A stretch of 28,414 nucleotides of DNA from JAIVGV01 sp035295985 (GCA_035295985.1 DATHBT010000313.1:1-28414); one strand, 5' to 3'; shown: positions 1 through 8,635, numbered from the stretch's first letter. Made by a program: numbers and translations. The notes: a model not told the origin generated them from the letters alone.

Positions 1-972
1 CGCCGGGGCGTCGCGCTCGCCCTCGCGCAGGACGTAGCCCATGTGCTGCGTGTCTGTGTTGAGGCGCATGGCCGTGATGCCGAAATCCACGTGCAGCACG
101 TCTCCGCGCTCGATGACGACGGGCGCGTCCTCGGCGAGGCGGTTGATGCCCGTCCGTGTCTGCTTCTGCACGCGCACGGACGGCTGGAACCACGTGCCGA
201 GTCCGAGGTCGTTCGTCTGCTGGCGCAGCCACCAGACCACGTCGGCGTTCGTCGTCGTGCCGGGTTTGACGACTTCGTTCGAGAAGGCGCGCGAGATGAG
301 TTGGTGAACCGTCTCCATCATCCGCTTGTAAGTCGGCAACATTTCGGGGAGGCGTATGGAGACGTATTCGAGGGGGAGGTTTTCGGCCCGTACTATGCGT
401 CGCAGCGCGTCGGCGGGCAGGACGGATTCAAGCTTCTCGCGCTCGCCGGCCGAGAGTCCGTCGGCGAAGGCGTGCGTGTGCGAGATGTTGACGGCGATGG
501 TCGCGGGTTTTCGTTCCTCGATGAGCTTCCGCAGCAGCGCCCACTGCCCCTCGCCGTAAATCTCGCGGCCCTCCGTCTCGGGGTCGCGATAGACGGTGTA
601 GAGACCGCCGTTCGAGCCCCCGCCGAGCGCGAGCCGTTCGACGCCCTTTTCTTCGCCGCGGTCGTGGAAGACGTAGATCGTGCGGCGGCGCGCGGCGAAG
701 ACGGTCGGCGAGACGAGCGAGAAGAAGACCGGGTCTTCGTTGTACTCGCGGCAGATGACGAGCCACATCTGGACGCCGTGCTTGCGCATCAGCTTCGGCA
801 GGACGCGCTCGAGCCTGAGCTTCAGCCACTCCTGTTGGATCGCGGCCTGCTCGCGCAGGGAAAGGACGGGCCGCGCGGCCTGCGCGCGTGACGGCACGGA
901 AAACGCCGCGAGCGTTGAAGCGAGCAGGACGGCGGAAGTCAGCGCGCGCGAGGCGGCTTTGAGCTTGGGCAT
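1..972 (-). CDS. M24-family metallopeptidase (Xaa-Pro aminopeptidase-like), exported, 3' end outside window
   Basis: Reading the minus strand from an ATG at 972 gives 324 open codons that run off the left edge, so the C-terminus is missing. The N-terminus is a typical signal peptide (basic MPKLK, hydrophobic core, then SRAQA), so the protein is probably exported. Residues about 40-200 resemble the creatinase-like N-terminal domain found in aminopeptidase P relatives. The M24 (pita-bread) fold begins around residue 215, and the first two metal ligands are visible in HVDFG (D296) and NTDTQH (D307). The remaining His and Glu ligands would lie beyond the edge. Known family members remove N-terminal residues from peptides, often before proline, using two metal ions; the substrate here is not deducible. 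The gene lies 10 nt downstream of the M20 peptidase on the same strand, so the two are probably co-transcribed. Confidence 0.85.
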   Translation of the reverse strand, partial: MPKLKAASRALTSAVLLASTLAAFSVPSRAQAARPVLSLREQAAIQQEWLKLRLERVLPKLMRKHGVQMWLVICREYNEDPVFFSLVSPTVFAARRRTIYVFHDRGEEKGVERLALGGGSNGGLYTVYRDPETEGREIYGEGQWALLRKLIEERKPATIAVNISHTHAFADGLSAGEREKLESVLPADALRRIVRAENLPLEYVSIRLPEMLPTYKRMMETVHQLISRAFSNEVVKPGTTTNADVVWWLRQQTNDLGLGTWFQPSVRVQKQTRTGINRLAEDAPVVIERGDVLHVDFGITAMRLNTDTQHMGYVLREGERDAPA

Positions 973-982
973 GATTTAAGTC

Positions 983-2419
983 TCACCCGCCTGACGAGAG
1001 CGCCTTCGCCAGCCGGTACAGAAACTCCTGGCCGTCGTGGAGCGACGTGATCAGGATGCGCTCGTCTTTGCCGTGGGCGCGGCCGTCCTCGATGTCGCCG
1101 AAGATGCCGGAGACCCCATACATAGGGATGCCCGCCTGCCGGAAGAAGAGGCTGTCGGTCGCGCCCGTGCCCATCACCGGGACGACGGGGACGCCGGGCC
1201 AGAGTTGTTCGGTGATGCTCTCAATCGGCCCCATCACGTCCGCCCGCAGCGGCGACGGGGGACTCGGCTTCGACTCATCGACGGGCGTCACCTTGATCTG
1301 TTCGTCGGCGACGACGCGCACGAGCGTCTGGCGCACCTGCTCGGCCGTCTCCTGCGGGAGGATGCGGCAGTTGACTGTGGCGCGGGCGAGTTGCGGGAGC
1401 GCGTTCTCGGCGTGGCCGCCCTGGAGGAGCGTGGGCACGCAGGTCGTCCGCAGCAGCGCGTTGTAGTAGGGCGTCTCGGAGAGGCGTTTGACCGCGGCCG
1501 GGTCGGGCGTCGTTTGCGCGACGGCCTTCATGTCGGCAGCGAGCTGGCCCTGTTCCAGTCGCGCCATGCGCCCGAAGTAGGTGCGCGTCACCTCGTTCAA
1601 GTTCACGGGGAAGTCGAAGGCGGCGAGGCGGCCCAGCGCCGCGGCCAACTGATAGACGGCGTTGTCGCGGCGCGGGACGGAGCTGTGGCCGCCGCGGTTC
1701 GCCGTTTCGAGACGGAAACTCTGATAGACCTTCTCCGACGCCTGCACGCCGTTCAGAAGTTTGCGGCCCTTTTTGATCTGGCCGCCCGCGCCCTCGTTGA
1801 TGCCGTACTCGGCGTCGATCAGCGCGCGGTGGTTCTTCAACAGGAACTCGACGCCGTTGAACTGGCCGCCCTCCTCGTCGGCCGTCAGCGCGACGACGAT
1901 GTCGCGCGCGGGTTTGTAACCCTCCTGCTTCAGGCGGATCAAATTGGCGACGAAGATGGCGGCCATCGCCTTATCGTCGGTCGTGCCGCGCCCGTAGAGG
2001 TAGCCGTCGCGCTCGGTGAGCTTGAAGGGATCGAACTCGGGCGACCAGTCCTCCCTGCGCGCCTCGACCACGTCGATGTGCGCGAGCAGGAGCAGCGGCT
2101 TCAAAGCGGGGTTCGTGCCGCGCAGCCGCGCGACGAGGTTGCCCTTGCGCGCGTTGCCTTCGGGCACGAGGACGCGCACGTCCTCGTCGGCGAAGCCCGC
2201 GGCGCGCAGGCGCTCGGCCATCGCGCGCGCGGCCCGCGTGTTGTCGCCGCGCTCCGTGTCGGTCGTGTCGATCTCGATCAGCTCTTTGAAGACTTCGCGG
2301 AGGAACTGCTGGTGCTGCGCGGGCGGCCGTGTCTGCGCGACGACGCGAGGCGGCGAGACGGACGCGACAAGCAGCGCGAGCGCGAGAAACGCCGCGTCGA
2401 GGCGATTAAAGGTTTTCAT
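983..2419 (-). CDS. M20/M25/M40-family metallopeptidase, exported
   Basis: A 478-residue zinc-dependent peptidase of the M20 (carboxypeptidase G2/DapE/ArgE-like) family. A signal peptide (residues about 1-29, ending PPRVVAQ) suggests a periplasmic or secreted location. Catalytic signatures are intact: LLLLAHIDVV (H114, D116), GRGTTDDK (bridging Asp near 148), ADEEGG (general base and metal Glu near 182-183), and a C-terminal GTGATDS segment before the last ligand histidine region. A dimerisation (lid) domain of normal length lies between about 215 and 360. The ATG at 2419 follows an AAGG-type ribosome site. Together with the downstream M24 gene this looks like an exported peptide-degradation pair, but sequence alone does not settle whether it cleaves dipeptides, acyl-amino acids or carbamoyl substrates. 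Confidence 0.9.
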   Translation of the reverse strand: MKTFNRLDAAFLALALLVASVSPPRVVAQTRPPAQHQQFLREVFKELIEIDTTDTERGDNTRAARAMAERLRAAGFADEDVRVLVPEGNARKGNLVARLRGTNPALKPLLLLAHIDVVEARREDWSPEFDPFKLTERDGYLYGRGTTDDKAMAAIFVANLIRLKQEGYKPARDIVVALTADEEGGQFNGVEFLLKNHRALIDAEYGINEGAGGQIKKGRKLLNGVQASEKVYQSFRLETANRGGHSSVPRRDNAVYQLAAALGRLAAFDFPVNLNEVTRTYFGRMARLEQGQLAADMKAVAQTTPDPAAVKRLSETPYYNALLRTTCVPTLLQGGHAENALPQLARATVNCRILPQETAEQVRQTLVRVVADEQIKVTPVDESKPSPPSPLRADVMGPIESITEQLWPGVPVVPVMGTGATDSLFFRQAGIPMYGVSGIFGDIEDGRAHGKDERILITSLHDGQEFLYRLAKALSSGG

Positions 2420-2455
2420 AAGCTCTACCTTGCGCGGGCGGGAAGGGACATTTTA

Positions 2456-2540
2456 ACCACAGAGGACACAGAGGAACACGGAGGGAGGAAACAGTTTTCA
2501 GTTCTGTCTTCCCCTGGGTTCCCCTGTGTCCTCTGTGGTG
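2456..2540. repeat. Intergenic inverted repeat, CACAGAGG family, copy 1
   Basis: The left arm starts ACCACAGAGGACACAG at 2456 and the right arm ends CTGTGTCCTCTGTGGT at 2539. Over about 22 bp the arms pair with one mismatch. The words CACAGAGG and CACGGAGG are iterated within the left arm. It fills the gap between the 3' end of the sortilin-like gene and the 5' end of the M20 gene, and would form a long hairpin in either transcript. It belongs to the same family as the element at 8705-8835. Confidence 0.85.
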
Positions 2541-2555
2541 AATTCTTCGGCTTCG

Positions 2556-5500
2556 TCACGGTCGCACTGCGGCGTCGGCCGGCGGCGTATCGACGGGCTT
2601 GCCGGGGACGAGCTGCGGCGCGTTGTGACGGCGCAGCGTGTCGTTCACCTGCTGGACGGACTGCGCGAGGAAGCGGTTGGTCTCGTCGAGCTTCTGGCGG
2701 AACTCGGTCTGTAGCTCTTCGAGGTAGGAGCGCTGCGCGGGCGTGGGCGCGGCGTTGACGCCCTCGACGGCGAAGAAGAGGCCGCCCAGCCTGTCAACGA
2801 GCTGCGCGCGGCCCGCGAAGCCGAGGCCGCCCTCGGGCCGCGCGAGCTTGCCGGACTGCTCGTCCAACTGCTTCCTGAAATTCGCCAGCGCGTCGGCCAG
2901 CTCTTTGGGGACTTCGCCCGCGCGGTCGCGCACCGTGCGCTCGACGAACTCGGACTGCGACTTGAGGCTGTCGAGCGCGCGCAGGGCGTTGTTCGTCGCC
3001 GACTGCATGTCGCGGATGCGGACGGCGAGATCGTAAACCTGTTGCAGGTCGGCCGGAGGGGTGTTCACGGTCGGGTCGAGTCGCACTTCGACCTTCTTAT
3101 CGACCGTCTTGCTGCCGACGACGAGCCTGACCGTGTAAGTGCCGGGGACGACCTGCGGGCCCCGCGGGCCGCCCGTGAACTGCGTCTCTTCGTCGGTCGG
3201 CGGCCTTCGCACCTGCGGGCCGCCGACGCGCAAGTCCCACGCGATGCGGTTCAAGCCCTTCTCCTTCGGGAGGCGCGTGTTCTCGAAGACGACCCGCCCG
3301 CGCGAGTCGAGAACCTGCCCCTTGACGGTCGTCTTGTCGTCAGGTTTTTCGCGCAGGTAGTAAGTGACGAGCGCGCCGTAGGGCGGGTTCTGGCCGGTGA
3401 AGACGCGGTCGCCGATGCCGTAGCGCGTAAATCTCGTCGTGTAGCGCAGCGCGGGGCGGATGTCGAAGAGGTGCACGTCCGCGCGCATCAGGTCGGGCGT
3501 CATCTGCTGTATGGGCGTGGCGTCGTCGAAGACATAGACGCTGCGGCCGTGCGTGCCGAGGACGAGATCGTTCTCGCGCGGGTGAATCTTGATGTCGTGG
3601 ACGGCGACGACGGGCAGGTTCTTGAGCGAGAGCGGAATCCAGTTCGTGCCGCCGGAGTAAGAGGCGAAGACGCCCAGCTCAGTGCCGGCGTAAACAAGGT
3701 TCGGGTTGCGCGGGTCTTCGCGGACGACCCAGACGTAGGCGTTCGCTGGCAGGTTGCCGGTGACGTTGCGGAAGGTGCGCCCGCCGTCTGTCGTCTTGAA
3801 GACGTAGGGGCGCAGGTCGTCCATCTTGTGGCGGTCGAAGGAGACGTAGGCCGCGTCCTGATCGGTGCGCGAAGGCTCGACGTGCGAGACCTCGGAGAAC
3901 TCGGCGAGGCCCGGCACGTTGCCGATCACGTTGCGCCAGCTCTTACCGCCGTCGGTCGTCACCTGAAGGTTGCCGTCGTCCGTGCCGGCCCAGATGACGC
4001 CGGCCCGCGCGGGCGACTCGGCGACGCTCGTGATGGTCGTGTGGTACTCGGCCGTCGTGTTCTCGAAGGCGACGGGGCCGCCCGCGTCCCTTTGCTTCTC
4101 CGGGTTGTTAGTCGTGAGATCGGGGCTGATCGCCGTCCACGATTTGCCGAAGTCCGTCGAGCGGAAGAGGACGTTGCCGCCGAGATAGACCGTGTTCTTG
4201 TCGTGCGGCGAGGGGACGAGCGGCGCGTTCCAGTTGAAGCGGTGACGCGACCCCGACGCCGGGCCGCCGCCCGTCGGGTACGAGGGGATGACGAGCTGCT
4301 GCTCGCGGTTGCGCATGTCCGTGCGGACGACGTTCCCGCCCTGCGACTCCGAAAGGTAGAGATCGGGGTCGTCGGGGTGGTTGAGCATGTGGAAGCCGTC
4401 GCCGAAGGAGACCATCCGCCAGTCGTCGTTCATGATGCCGGCCGGCTCGCGCGTGCGCGAGGGGCCAGTCCACGATCCGTTGTCCTGCAACCCGCCCATC
4501 ACGTAGTAGAAGGGCTGCCGGTCGTCCAGGTGAACCTGGTAGAACTGGCCGAGGGGGAAGTTGTTGACGTAGTCCCACGTCTCGCCGCCGTCGTAGGTGA
4601 CGGCGATGCCGCCGTCCTGCCCCTGCCACATCCTTCTGGGGTCGCGCGGGTCGATCCAGAGCGCGTGGTAGTCGATGTGCGTGCGGCCCGTGATGGAGCG
4701 GAAGGTGCGCCCGCCGTCGATGGAGACGAAGAGGGTGGAGGCGACGGCGAAGACGCGGTTCTCGTTCGTCGGGTCAACGCGAACGTCCGTGTAGTAAAAG
4801 CCGCGCGAGACTATTGACTGCTGCTGCGAGACGCGCCGCCACGTCTCGCCACGGTCGTCCGAGCGGTAGAGCGTCCCCTCCTTCGCCTCCGTGATCGCGT
4901 AAACCACGTTCGGGTTCGACGGGGCGAATTTTATCCCGATGCGCCCGATCAGCTTCGGCAAGCCGTTCGTCATCTTCGACCACGTGCGCCCGCCGTCGAT
5001 TGAGCGAAAAACGCCGCCCTGCTCGCTACCCGACGTATGCGTCCAGGGCTTGCGCTCGAACTTCCAGACGGCCGCGAACAGGACGTTCGGGTTCTGCGGG
5101 TCGATGTCCATGTCGGCGATGCCGTGCGACGGATCGACGTAGAGGGTCTTAACCCACGTGCGCCCGCCGTCCGTCGTGACGAAGACGCCGCGCTCCGCGT
5201 TCGGGCCGAAGGCGTGGCCCATCGCGCCGACGAAGACGTTATCGGGGTTGCGCGGGTTGATGAGGATGCGCGAGATGTGGCGCGTGTCGCGCAGGCCCAC
5301 GTGCTGCCAGGTCTTTCCGCCGTCCGTGGACTTATAGACGCCGTCGCCGAACGAGACCGAGTTGCGCGGGTTGGCCTCGCCCGTGCCGACCCAGACCACG
5401 TCCGGGTTTCCGGGCTCGAGCGCGATGTCGCCTATCGAGAGCGTGCCCTGCCGCTCGAAGATCGGACGCCACGTCGTGCCGCCGTTCGTCGTCTTCCACA

Positions 5501-5774
5501 AACCCCCCGATCCGGTCGCGGCGTAAACGACGTTCGGGTTGCCGGGCACGCCCTCCACGTCGGCCGTCCGGCCCCCCATGTTGGCCGGGCCGATGTTACG
5601 CCACTCCAGACGCTCGAAGAGTTGCTCCTCCTGCGACTTCGGCCGCGCCTGCTGTCCGGGCGAAGGTTCGGGCGAGGGCGTCGGAGACTGCGTCAACTCC
5701 TGCGCGGCCGACGGGCAGACGGAGAGTGCGAGGAGCAGCGCGCCCCCACACAGGTGCAGCAACGTTTTCGACAT
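2556..5774 (-). CDS. Sortilin/VPS10-like BNR-repeat beta-propeller protein, secreted
   Basis: A 1072-residue exported protein. The start at 5774 is chosen because an AGGAG ribosome site lies 7 nt upstream and a signal peptide (residues 1-25, ending CPSAAQ) follows; the reading frame stays open upstream to 6239, but that extension overlaps another gene. About ten Asp-box (BNR) motifs of the form S/T-x-D-G-G-x-T-W/F recur between residues about 60 and 720 (for example TTNGGTTW, STDGGKTW, TTDGGRTW), which indicates a ten-bladed VPS10-like propeller. An Ig/FlgD-like beta domain (PGTYTVRL near residue 910) and a helical, coiled-coil-like tail of roughly 150 residues follow. Such proteins are common in Acidobacteria and Bacteroidetes and are often labelled glycosyl hydrolase, but no sialidase catalytic set is evident. 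Ligand binding or a secreted scaffold role is an inference. Confidence 0.85.
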   Translation of the reverse strand: MSKTLLHLCGGALLLALSVCPSAAQELTQSPTPSPEPSPGQQARPKSQEEQLFERLEWRNIGPANMGGRTADVEGVPGNPNVVYAATGSGGLWKTTNGGTTWRPIFERQGTLSIGDIALEPGNPDVVWVGTGEANPRNSVSFGDGVYKSTDGGKTWQHVGLRDTRHISRILINPRNPDNVFVGAMGHAFGPNAERGVFVTTDGGRTWVKTLYVDPSHGIADMDIDPQNPNVLFAAVWKFERKPWTHTSGSEQGGVFRSIDGGRTWSKMTNGLPKLIGRIGIKFAPSNPNVVYAITEAKEGTLYRSDDRGETWRRVSQQQSIVSRGFYYTDVRVDPTNENRVFAVASTLFVSIDGGRTFRSITGRTHIDYHALWIDPRDPRRMWQGQDGGIAVTYDGGETWDYVNNFPLGQFYQVHLDDRQPFYYVMGGLQDNGSWTGPSRTREPAGIMNDDWRMVSFGDGFHMLNHPDDPDLYLSESQGGNVVRTDMRNREQQLVIPSYPTGGGPASGSRHRFNWNAPLVPSPHDKNTVYLGGNVLFRSTDFGKSWTAISPDLTTNNPEKQRDAGGPVAFENTTAEYHTTITSVAESPARAGVIWAGTDDGNLQVTTDGGKSWRNVIGNVPGLAEFSEVSHVEPSRTDQDAAYVSFDRHKMDDLRPYVFKTTDGGRTFRNVTGNLPANAYVWVVREDPRNPNLVYAGTELGVFASYSGGTNWIPLSLKNLPVVAVHDIKIHPRENDLVLGTHGRSVYVFDDATPIQQMTPDLMRADVHLFDIRPALRYTTRFTRYGIGDRVFTGQNPPYGALVTYYLREKPDDKTTVKGQVLDSRGRVVFENTRLPKEKGLNRIAWDLRVGGPQVRRPPTDEETQFTGGPRGPQVVPGTYTVRLVVGSKTVDKKVEVRLDPTVNTPPADLQQVYDLAVRIRDMQSATNNALRALDSLKSQSEFVERTVRDRAGEVPKELADALANFRKQLDEQSGKLARPEGGLGFAGRAQLVDRLGGLFFAVEGVNAAPTPAQRSYLEELQTEFRQKLDETNRFLAQSVQQVNDTLRRHNAPQLVPGKPVDTPPADAAVRP

Positions 5775-5828
5775 TGGGACTCCTGAAAGGTTGTTAACTG
5801 TCGGACAGCAGCGGAACGGTTGCGCGCC

Positions 5829-5858
5829 AGCATAAACCAAATTCTCCGGGCGCGTCCA
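5829..5858 (-). promoter_or_regulatory. Candidate promoter for the sortilin-like gene
   Basis: On the minus strand a TGGACG -35-like hexamer (5853-5858) and a TATGCT -10-like hexamer (5829-5834) are 18 nt apart, about 55 nt ahead of the start at 5774. Between them and the start lies an 11-bp perfect palindrome, CTGTCGGACAG (5798-5808), which could be an operator or simple chance. The match is moderate only. Confidence 0.3.
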
Positions 5859-5936
5859 CACGCGAAAAATCCCGCCGCCCCGTGGCAACCCTCGCCCTTG
5901 CCCCTCGCGCCGCCCCGGTGTTACGTTGGCAACATT

Positions 5937-6224
5937 ATGACGGACGATCTCACAACGAAACCCACCCTCGACACCCTCATGGACATGATGCGCGAGCTGC
6001 GCGATGGCGTGGCAACGCTTGAGGAGCGGCTCACTCAGACGCTTGAGGAGCGGCTGACTAGGGCGATAGACGAGCGGATCGCCCAGACCGAGGCGCGGCT
6101 GCAAGTGCGCTTTGATCGGATCGAGTCCGAGGTCAAGCTCACGCATTCCGAACTCTACGCGCTGCGCGCCGACTTCATCGAGCTGAGGGCGCAGTTGAAA
6201 GAGCACCTGCCCGCGCCCAAGTAA
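5937..6224 (+). CDS. Small coiled-coil protein of unknown function
   Basis: A 95-residue protein starting MTDDLTTKPTLDTL at an ATG at 5937. The frame is open from 5820, but the extra N-terminal residues are low-complexity translations of the intergenic region. From residue about 15 to 85 the sequence is one long charged heptad pattern (LEERLTQ, LEERLTR, IDERIAQ, VRFDRIESEV) with no membrane segment or cysteine. A 24-nt in-frame tandem duplication lengthens the coil. It is divergent from the sortilin-like gene, separated by 162 nt. No function can be assigned; proteins of this size and composition recur in Acidobacteria as conserved hypotheticals (recalled, not checked). No clear ribosome site precedes the ATG. 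Confidence 0.7.
   Translation: MTDDLTTKPTLDTLMDMMRELRDGVATLEERLTQTLEERLTRAIDERIAQTEARLQVRFDRIESEVKLTHSELYALRADFIELRAQLKEHLPAPK
6015..6062 (+). repeat. 24-nt in-frame tandem duplication
   Basis: Two adjacent 24-nt units beginning ACGCTTGAGGAGCGGCT at 6015 and 6039 encode TLEERLTQ and TLEERLTR. They differ at only a few bases. The unit equals eight residues, so copy-number change would keep the frame but shift the heptad register by one. Confidence 0.85.
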
Positions 6225-6319
6225 CCTCGATCCCGACAACTATTTTGCTTCCCCTTCACGCCGCGGCCCGCGCCGCGTGCAGGGACGAGCACTGCCCTGC
6301 AAACCCGTCGTGCGCTCGG

Positions 6320-6348
6320 TTGACAAGCGCCGTGTGAGAACTGATAAC
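6320..6348 (+). promoter_or_regulatory. Promoter of the NHL-M23 gene, probably leaderless transcript
   Basis: A perfect TTGACA at 6320-6325 is followed after 17 nt by GATAAC (6343-6348), or after 16 nt by TGATAA. The expected transcription start falls at about 6354-6356, which coincides with the GTG start codon at 6356. No Shine-Dalgarno sequence lies upstream, consistent with a leaderless mRNA. Confidence 0.5.
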
Positions 6349-6355
6349 AGTCCGT

Positions 6356-8635
6356 GTGACGACACCCGACGCCGCACGCCCGCGCAAAAGCTCAATCCGC
6401 GCCTTCAAGCTGACGTTTCTGGTCGCCCTCGCGCTCCTGCTCGTAGCGGTTGCGGCTGCGCTCGTCCTCTACATTCGCCACCGCTCCAAACCCGTGCCGA
6501 CGGTGACGGGCTGGCGCGGCAAGGTGATGACGGCCGCGGGCGACGGCGCGCCCGGCTACCAGGACAACGCGCAGGCGCATCATGCCCGCTTCGGCGATCC
6601 CTTCGGCGTCGCCGTCGATAAGCTCGGCAACGTTTACGTGGCTGACGCGGGCGCGTCGAACCGCGTGCGGAAGCTGACGCCCGTAGGCGCGGTCTCGACT
6701 CTGGCCGGCGGCGCGGAAGGCTACGCGGACGGCGCGGGGGCTGCGGCTTCGTTCAACACGCCCTCGGCGCTCGCGGCTGACGGGGACGGCAACCTCTACG
6801 TCGCCGACACGGGCAACAACCGAATCCGCAAAATCACGCCCGAAGGGGTCGTCTCGACCATCGCGGGCGACGGCGCGCGCGGCTTCCGCGACGGCCCGGC
6901 CGCAGCCGCGCAGTTCGACGCGCCCGTCGGCCTCGCCGTAGGCCGCGACGGCACGGTCTTCGTCGCAGACCCCTACAACGACCGCGTCCGCGCCGTCACG
7001 CCGGTCGGCGAGGTGAAGACAATCGCGGGCGGCGACCGGCCCGGCCATGCGGACGGTGCTGCCCTGGGCGGCGCGCTCTTCGACACGCCCTGCGCCGTCG
7101 CCGCGATGCCCGACGGCTCGCTCGTCGTCGCCGACACGGGCAACGGCCGTCTTCGCCGCGTCACGCCGGACGGTCAAGTGACCACGATCAGTTTCAACTC
7201 TGCCGAACGGCCCGACTCGCGCCTCGCCTCGCCCGCCGGCCTCGCGGCGACGCACGACGGCTTCCTCTACGTCACGGAGCTTGAGGGCGGGCGCGTCTGG
7301 CAGCTCGCGGCCGACAACCGCCTGCACCTCGTCGCCGGGTTAGGCACGGGCTACGCGGAGGGCGACGGCCACACCCTCGCGCGCTTCAACCGCCCGGCCG
7401 GAGTCGCCGTTGACCGCGCGGGCGCACTCTACGTCGCCGACGGCGCGAACTACCTCGTCCGCAAAATCACCCACGCCACGGCCGAAGAGATCGCGCGCGC
7501 GTCGTCCGCCGCGCAAGCGCAGCAGCCCGTCGCGGGCGACGGCGCGGGCGCGTCTCCGGGCACATCTTCAAACTCACCCGCGAACGCGTCGGCAAACGAC
7601 CCCTTGCTCGCGCCGGTCGAAATCCCGCGCCTCGGCGCGGCGTCGCTCGGCGTCAGTCAACTGCCGTGGCCGCTCGACCCGCAGGATCGGCCGCACGAGG
7701 TGACGGCGACGATGGGCGAGGTGCGCGGCGCTTACGACACCGCCGATCAGCGCCACCATCTGCACAGCGGCATAGACATCTTCGGCGGCCTCGGCGCGAC
7801 CGTCCGCGCGATCTTCGACGACAAGGTTTCAGGCCCGCTTCCGAACTGGGGCTTCAACGAACTGCACGAAGGCATCCGCGCGGGCCTCTTCGCCTACATC
7901 CACATCAAGGTCGGCCGCGACGAAAAGGACGGGGCGTTAGACGATCCGCGTTTCTCGTTCGTCCGCGACGAGCGGCAGAAGATTACGCGCGTGCGCGTCA
8001 GGCGCGGCACGCGCTTCCGCGCGGGCGACCCGTTAGGCACGGTCAACCGCCTCTACCACGTCCACCTCAACTTCGGCCCGCCGCAGATGGAACTCAACCC
8101 TCTCGCCCTGCCCTTCGTCGGCTTCAAGGACACGCGCCCGCCGCAGATCAGGCGCGACGGCATAATGCTTTTCGACGAGACGGGGAAGCGCCTGGAAGAG
8201 AAGCGCGACGGTCGAACGGTCGTCGGCCGCGGCCGAATACGCATAGTCGTGGACGCGCTCGATCAGGTTGACGGCAACGCCGCGCGCCGACGCCTCGGCC
8301 TCTACCGCCTCGGCTATCAACTGCTCGTCACCGACGGCAATCCAGCGCCCGGCTTCGACGAGCCGCGCGTCCGGCACGTCTACGACCGCCTGCCGCCGCA
8401 GCGCGAGGCAGTCAAGCTGGCCTACGCCGACGCGAGCGGCATCACCGTGTACGGCAGCAGCGAGACGCGCTTCTTCTACGAGCTGACGAACACCGTCGCC
8501 CACGGCACCGCGCGGCCCGGCTTCTGGGACACCTCGCAACTGCCAGCGGGCGACTACACGCTCCGCGTCTTCGCCGCCGACTTCGCTGGTAACGAAGCGA
8601 CGGAAAATCGCGATCTCCAGGTGAGGGTTGAATAA
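6356..8635 (+). CDS. Membrane-anchored NHL beta-propeller / M23 (LytM-type) fusion protein
   Basis: A 759-residue protein with a GTG start. An N-terminal transmembrane anchor (residues about 18-42) places the rest outside the cytoplasmic membrane. Residues about 50-380 hold NHL repeats, seen as recurring blocks such as NLYVADTGNNRIRKITPEG, VFVADPYNDRVRAVTP and LYVADGANYLVRKIT. A Ser/Ala/Pro-rich linker (about 385-430) follows. The second half begins with GAYDTADQRHHLHSGIDIFGG, where H470 and D474 match the first M23 metal ligands, and HVHLNFG (H568, H570) matches the HxH ligand motif. All four zinc-site residues are therefore present, so peptidoglycan endopeptidase activity is possible. The C-terminus (about 640-759) ends in a FlgD/Ig-like strand pattern (GDYTLRVFAADFAGNEA). 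M23 enzymes cleave peptide cross-links in the wall; the role of the propeller is unknown. Confidence 0.85.
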   Translation: MTTPDAARPRKSSIRAFKLTFLVALALLLVAVAAALVLYIRHRSKPVPTVTGWRGKVMTAAGDGAPGYQDNAQAHHARFGDPFGVAVDKLGNVYVADAGASNRVRKLTPVGAVSTLAGGAEGYADGAGAAASFNTPSALAADGDGNLYVADTGNNRIRKITPEGVVSTIAGDGARGFRDGPAAAAQFDAPVGLAVGRDGTVFVADPYNDRVRAVTPVGEVKTIAGGDRPGHADGAALGGALFDTPCAVAAMPDGSLVVADTGNGRLRRVTPDGQVTTISFNSAERPDSRLASPAGLAATHDGFLYVTELEGGRVWQLAADNRLHLVAGLGTGYAEGDGHTLARFNRPAGVAVDRAGALYVADGANYLVRKITHATAEEIARASSAAQAQQPVAGDGAGASPGTSSNSPANASANDPLLAPVEIPRLGAASLGVSQLPWPLDPQDRPHEVTATMGEVRGAYDTADQRHHLHSGIDIFGGLGATVRAIFDDKVSGPLPNWGFNELHEGIRAGLFAYIHIKVGRDEKDGALDDPRFSFVRDERQKITRVRVRRGTRFRAGDPLGTVNRLYHVHLNFGPPQMELNPLALPFVGFKDTRPPQIRRDGIMLFDETGKRLEEKRDGRTVVGRGRIRIVVDALDQVDGNAARRRLGLYRLGYQLLVTDGNPAPGFDEPRVRHVYDRLPPQREAVKLAYADASGITVYGSSETRFFYELTNTVAHGTARPGFWDTSQLPAGDYTLRVFAADFAGNEATENRDLQVRVE

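Noticed and set aside
1037..2758. 573-codon plus-strand open frame opposite the M20 peptidase
   Set aside because: It is antisense to a gene with an intact signal peptide and catalytic motifs. Its translation is Arg/Gly/Val/Asp-rich low complexity typical of high-GC shadow frames, and it runs through the intergenic repeat.
3042..4817. 591-codon plus-strand open frame opposite the sortilin-like gene
   Set aside because: The composition is dominated by Val, Arg, Asp and Ala, with no domain pattern; it is explained by the codon bias of the Asp-box gene on the other strand.
5775..6239. 155-codon upstream extension of the sortilin-like gene
   Set aside because: It overlaps the coiled-coil gene, and the ATG at 5774 has an AGGAG site and a signal peptide.
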